Source: Lignipirellula cremea
GTDB taxonomy: Bacteria > Planctomycetota > Planctomycetia > Pirellulales > Pirellulaceae
Assembly: GCF_007751035.1 (NCBI RefSeq)
Contig: NZ_CP036433.1
Span: forward strand, 1,531,001-1,595,000
Direction of reading: 5' to 3'
DNA length: 64,000 nucleotides
The notes beneath the pieces were generated by a model. That model saw only the letters and a program-made list of their open reading frames with translations, had not been told where the DNA came from and searched no databases. This document shows positions 61,629 to 64,000 of this stretch, piece by piece; position 1 is the stretch's first letter, and each line of letters begins with the position of its first letter. The position numbers were made by a program, and so were the translations under genes.

Positions 61629-62738
61629 TTAGCCGTCGCCGAAGGTTTCGGCGAGGTTGCGGAGGTAGTCGAGGGCCTCGTCAAGTTCGGAGGCTGGTAC
61701 GCCGCGTTGCCGGCCGTCGCGATCGCACTCGCTGAGCAGGACGAGTTCGGCGTAACTTTCCGATTCCCGCAGACGGCGGTGGGCCCGCACGCCGATGGTG
61801 CCGTCGAGGATGCGATGGGCCGTCATGTGGTGTTCGATCAGCCAGGCGGTCCGCTCGGTGATGTAGTCGCCCAGTGCTTCCAGCCCGGAACCGACATGGT
61901 CGTCCCGGTCGATCCCTTTGCCAATATCGTGCAGCAAGGCGGCCAGCAGGAACTCCTCATCGTACGGCAGTTCCTCGCGGGCCAGATCAAACACCTGCAG
62001 GCTATGGTACAGGGCGTCGCCTTCGGGGTGATACTTTTTGCTTTGGACGACGTTCTCCAGCGGCAGCAGGAGCGATTCGTACAGCTGGAAGCGATCGATC
62101 TTCTGTTCGACTTCGACCAGCGCCTGGTCGAGGTCGAGATGGGCGTACTCGGCCTCCAGGAACTGCTCCAGCTCGTTAATGCTGGCCCGTTCAATCGCCT
62201 TGCCGGTGATGGAGCTTTTGAACACAAAGTGCGCTTTGTTCGAGGCGTACACGGTCAGCTCAAACGGAAAGCGGTCGCGCACATGGATATGCGTAAACAC
62301 CCTTTGCTCGCCGTTCTTTTGCACCTGTTTCCGCTCCACTTCGTAGAGCAGCCCTTCCTGCTCCAACGCGGCGCCGATCGGTTCGACGCTGTCGGAGAAA
62401 AGATGCAGGTCGATATCGGACCCGCGGCGCACATGGCCGGTCAGCACGCTGCCGATCAGCCGGGGACGAAACCGCTCCAGCACCCGCATCAGGCGGAGCG
62501 CTTCCAGCCGCATCTCCAGCAGGTTCTCCACCCGGGCGTCGCCTTCGTGCATGCGGGCGAAGGACTGGATGAGGTCTCGGATCTCGGCGTTGCTGGGCAA
62601 GTCGGCCGGTTTGACCCAGCCGCGACAGATCCGGCGGGCCGCCTTGAGCTTGGCCCGAAAGTACTCCGACTCGTACCGTTCATACATCAGACGGGCGGCG
62701 TCCCAGGCAATTTGCCGCCGCAACTTCGAATTACTCAT
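61629..62738 (-). CDS. Nucleotidyltransferase-HD domain fusion protein
   Basis: A 369-residue protein. Residues about 92-165 form a nucleotidyltransferase fold: G96-S97...S107-D108-I-D110 (IGSVLTGHVRRGSDIDLHLF) and a likely third carboxylate in FPFELTVY. Residues about 240-345 form an HD domain: H245 (GDALYHSLQVF), H270-D271 (ALLHDIGKG), H281 and an IEHHMTAHRI helix. HD domains of this type hydrolyse phosphodiesters or nucleotides. The pairing resembles proteins that make and break a nucleotide product, for example GlnD-like layouts, but no ACT domains are present. Function is unknown. Confidence 0.8.
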   Translation of the reverse strand: MSNSKLRRQIAWDAARLMYERYESEYFRAKLKAARRICRGWVKPADLPSNAEIRDLIQSFARMHEGDARVENLLEMRLEALRLMRVLERFRPRLIGSVLTGHVRRGSDIDLHLFSDSVEPIGAALEQEGLLYEVERKQVQKNGEQRVFTHIHVRDRFPFELTVYASNKAHFVFKSSITGKAIERASINELEQFLEAEYAHLDLDQALVEVEQKIDRFQLYESLLLPLENVVQSKKYHPEGDALYHSLQVFDLAREELPYDEEFLLAALLHDIGKGIDRDDHVGSGLEALGDYITERTAWLIEHHMTAHRILDGTIGVRAHRRLRESESYAELVLLSECDRDGRQRGVPASELDEALDYLRNLAETFGDG

Positions 62739-63023
62739 TCGATCGCGTCGCTTTAAAGCCAGTCAATGGCGACGCCAGGCTAGAAAAAGAGATTTCCACC
62801 ACCAAGGGCGGAAACGATAAACTTCACGACCCATCGTACGCCGAAAGCCCCCTGTCTGGCAAGCTCGAAGCAGGAGCCAGCGGCCTGTTCGCCCCGGCGG
62901 CGATCGGTTCCATGCGGCGGTATTTCGGGATTTGATTCACGGCCACAGAGCAGCTAGAATCGCCATGTGTCAGGATCGCAGCCGGTTGGTCCCTATTTTC
63001 TTTCAAACCGCAGGGGGGATGTC

Positions 63024-63656
63024 GTGAGCGGCGATCAAAAAAACGCTTCCTCTGCGGGCGATTCCTCTACACATAGTCTGACCTCGCTCAGCCTGATCCG
63101 GTGGGCCAAGAAGAACGATCCGCGGGCCTGGAGGCTGTTAGAGAAGCTCTACAAACCGCTGATTGCGAAATATTCCAGCGGCAAGGTGCCCCGGCACGCG
63201 CTGGCGGATATCAGCCAGGAGGTGCTGCTGGCGATGTGGCAGGCATTGCCTCGCTTTCGACGCCATCCCGACAAACCGGGCAGTTTTCGCAAATGGATTC
63301 GCACCATTACGCGCAGCAAGGTCATTAATTTCTATCGGCACAATCAGCGCGGTCTGGAAGCCAAGGGCGGAACGACGATCCAGCGAATCCTGGTAGAACA
63401 TCCGGAACCTGAAGATTCCTGCGAATTTGCCGCGCCTGCCCCCGTTTGCGACAAGGCCGACGAGATCGCGACGATGGAGTTCCCTCACTGGTATCTGATT
63501 GCCTTTCAGCGAATCGTCTACGAAGGCCAAAGCGGGAAACAGGTTGCCAAGGACCTGGGACAATCGGTCGATGCGGTTTACGTCGCCAAAAGTCGCGTCA
63601 TGAAACGCCTCCGCCGGGAGTTTGGCGAAAAAGAGCCTGGCGACCAGGAAACGTAA
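63024..63656 (+). CDS. ECF-type RNA polymerase sigma factor
   Basis: A 210-residue sigma factor. GTG 63024 follows GGGGGG at about 63013-63018. Region 2 is at about 25-100 (IRWAKKNDPRAWRLLEKLYK, DISQEVLLAMWQALPRFRR and GSFRKWIRTITRSKVINFYR). Region 4 is at about 150-205 (QRIVYEGQSGKQVAKDLGQS, VDAVYVAKSRVMKRLRRE), a helix-turn-helix. It is closer to planctomycete-type ECF sigma factors than to the one at 18236, with which it shares only the overall layout. No anti-sigma is visible before the window ends; the next gene is a secreted protein 38 bases away and may be cotranscribed. Confidence 0.88.
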   Translation: MSGDQKNASSAGDSSTHSLTSLSLIRWAKKNDPRAWRLLEKLYKPLIAKYSSGKVPRHALADISQEVLLAMWQALPRFRRHPDKPGSFRKWIRTITRSKVINFYRHNQRGLEAKGGTTIQRILVEHPEPEDSCEFAAPAPVCDKADEIATMEFPHWYLIAFQRIVYEGQSGKQVAKDLGQSVDAVYVAKSRVMKRLRREFGEKEPGDQET

Positions 63657-63694
63657 CGACCGGCAGTTGTCGGGAAGCCAAAAGGAAAAAAACA

Positions 63695-64000
63695 ATGCGA
63701 ACCTGGATACTGGGAGCTTGCCTGTTCGGCGCTTGCCTGGCCGCTCTGGGCCAGGATCGTTTCCTGCAGGCGGAAGAAGTCGCCGCAGCCGACGAACTGC
63801 AGTCAGGCATACCCATCGGCGAGCGGGCGGATGAATTCCTGGTGAAGGACTGCACCGGTCCGGCCGCCGGGAAGACGCTCTGCTATTTCTGTCGCTACGG
63901 GATTCGGCCGGTGGTCTGCGTATTCAGCAAGAGCCCGCCGGCGGAGATCGGCGATCTGGTCGCTGGCGTCGACAAACTGGTTGGCGCCCATCGCGATGCG
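63695..64000 (+). CDS. Secreted protein with a CYFCRYG motif, possibly thioredoxin-like (cut by window edge)
   Basis: ATG 63695 after AAAGGA opens a frame of 102 codons to the window edge. Signal peptide at about 1-19 (TWILGACLFGACLAAL). The mature part has ERADEFLVKDCTGPAAGKTL and CYFCRYG, a CxxC in a place that fits a thioredoxin-like or peroxiredoxin-like redox site, followed by RPVVCVFSKSPPAEIGDLV. The fold cannot be fixed from the partial sequence. It may be exported and regulated with the adjacent sigma factor. Confidence 0.6.
   Translation, partial: MRTWILGACLFGACLAALGQDRFLQAEEVAAADELQSGIPIGERADEFLVKDCTGPAAGKTLCYFCRYGIRPVVCVFSKSPPAEIGDLVAGVDKLVGAHRDA

Overview
The window looks like a chromosome segment of a planctomycete, most likely in the family Pirellulaceae. 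The support is the concentration of planctomycete-typical families: two DUF1552/DUF1592-type pairs with CxxCH motifs, a DUF1501 protein, two DUF1559 proteins with zinc ribbons, a secreted sulfatase, ECF-type sigma factors and large secreted proteins. DNA is GC-rich, genes are mostly monocistronic or in short operons, and several starts are GTG or TTG. No rRNA, tRNA or CRISPR array was seen. The organism call is inference from gene content, not from a marker gene.

Layout. 0-5.5 kb: a Gly/Tyr-rich secreted protein cut by the window edge, an EF-hand protein, a very small coiled-coil ORF, an overlapping E1-like (ThiF/UBA) plus JAMM peptidase pair, and an SDR. 5.5-9.1 kb: tandem DUF1559 paralogues, an orphan FliN/SpoA protein and a PII protein. 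9.3-13 kb: DUF1501 protein and an acyltransferase-3/SGNH protein. 13.4-16.3 kb: an envelope operon (Skp/OmpH-like, LpxC, Gfo/Idh/MocA oxidoreductase). 16.4-18.2 kb: a complete ISKra4-like insertion sequence with a 9-bp target duplication and a frame break in its transposase, next to a MITE-like repeat. 18.2-20.4 kb: ECF sigma factor, tandem-domain microcompartment shell protein, Maf. 20.5-26.6 kb: small membrane protein, TolC-like lipoprotein, WYL regulator, GNAT, Rieske protein, DUF983. 26.7-40.3 kb: a run of plus-strand secreted proteins (PQQ-propeller-like, 1000-residue GATase-like protein, serine beta-lactamase-like hydrolase, DUF1552, DUF1592, an HMA-domain protein and a TonB-dependent receptor with a foldable leader). 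40.4-43.4 kb: a tight minus-strand trio (flavoprotein, radical SAM, metallophosphoesterase-like). 43.6-48.3 kb: membrane protein, two abutting MITE-like repeats, small secreted protein and a GAF-glycogen phosphorylase fusion. 48.5-54 kb: sulfatase, FolD, SDR, a multi-stem palindromic element, phosphofructokinase with a clear terminator. 54-57.8 kb: second DUF1552/DUF1592 pair. 58-64 kb: tandem class II aldolase, DRG/Obg-like GTPase, small membrane protein, methyltransferase, nucleotidyltransferase-HD fusion, ECF sigma factor and a secreted protein cut by the window edge.

The clearest non-coding signal is a set of about 132-bp elements with a shared terminal repeat (core GTGGTGCGTCAA). They form two families, A (two copies) and B (three copies), mostly flanked by TA. 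One copy supplies the stop codon of a neighbouring gene, and one sits inside a second, hairpin-type repeat that occurs three times. The most interesting protein systems are the E1-JAMM pair, the radical SAM/flavoprotein/degenerate phosphoesterase trio, the microcompartment shell protein beside a sigma factor, and the aldolase whose second domain has lost its metal ligands.
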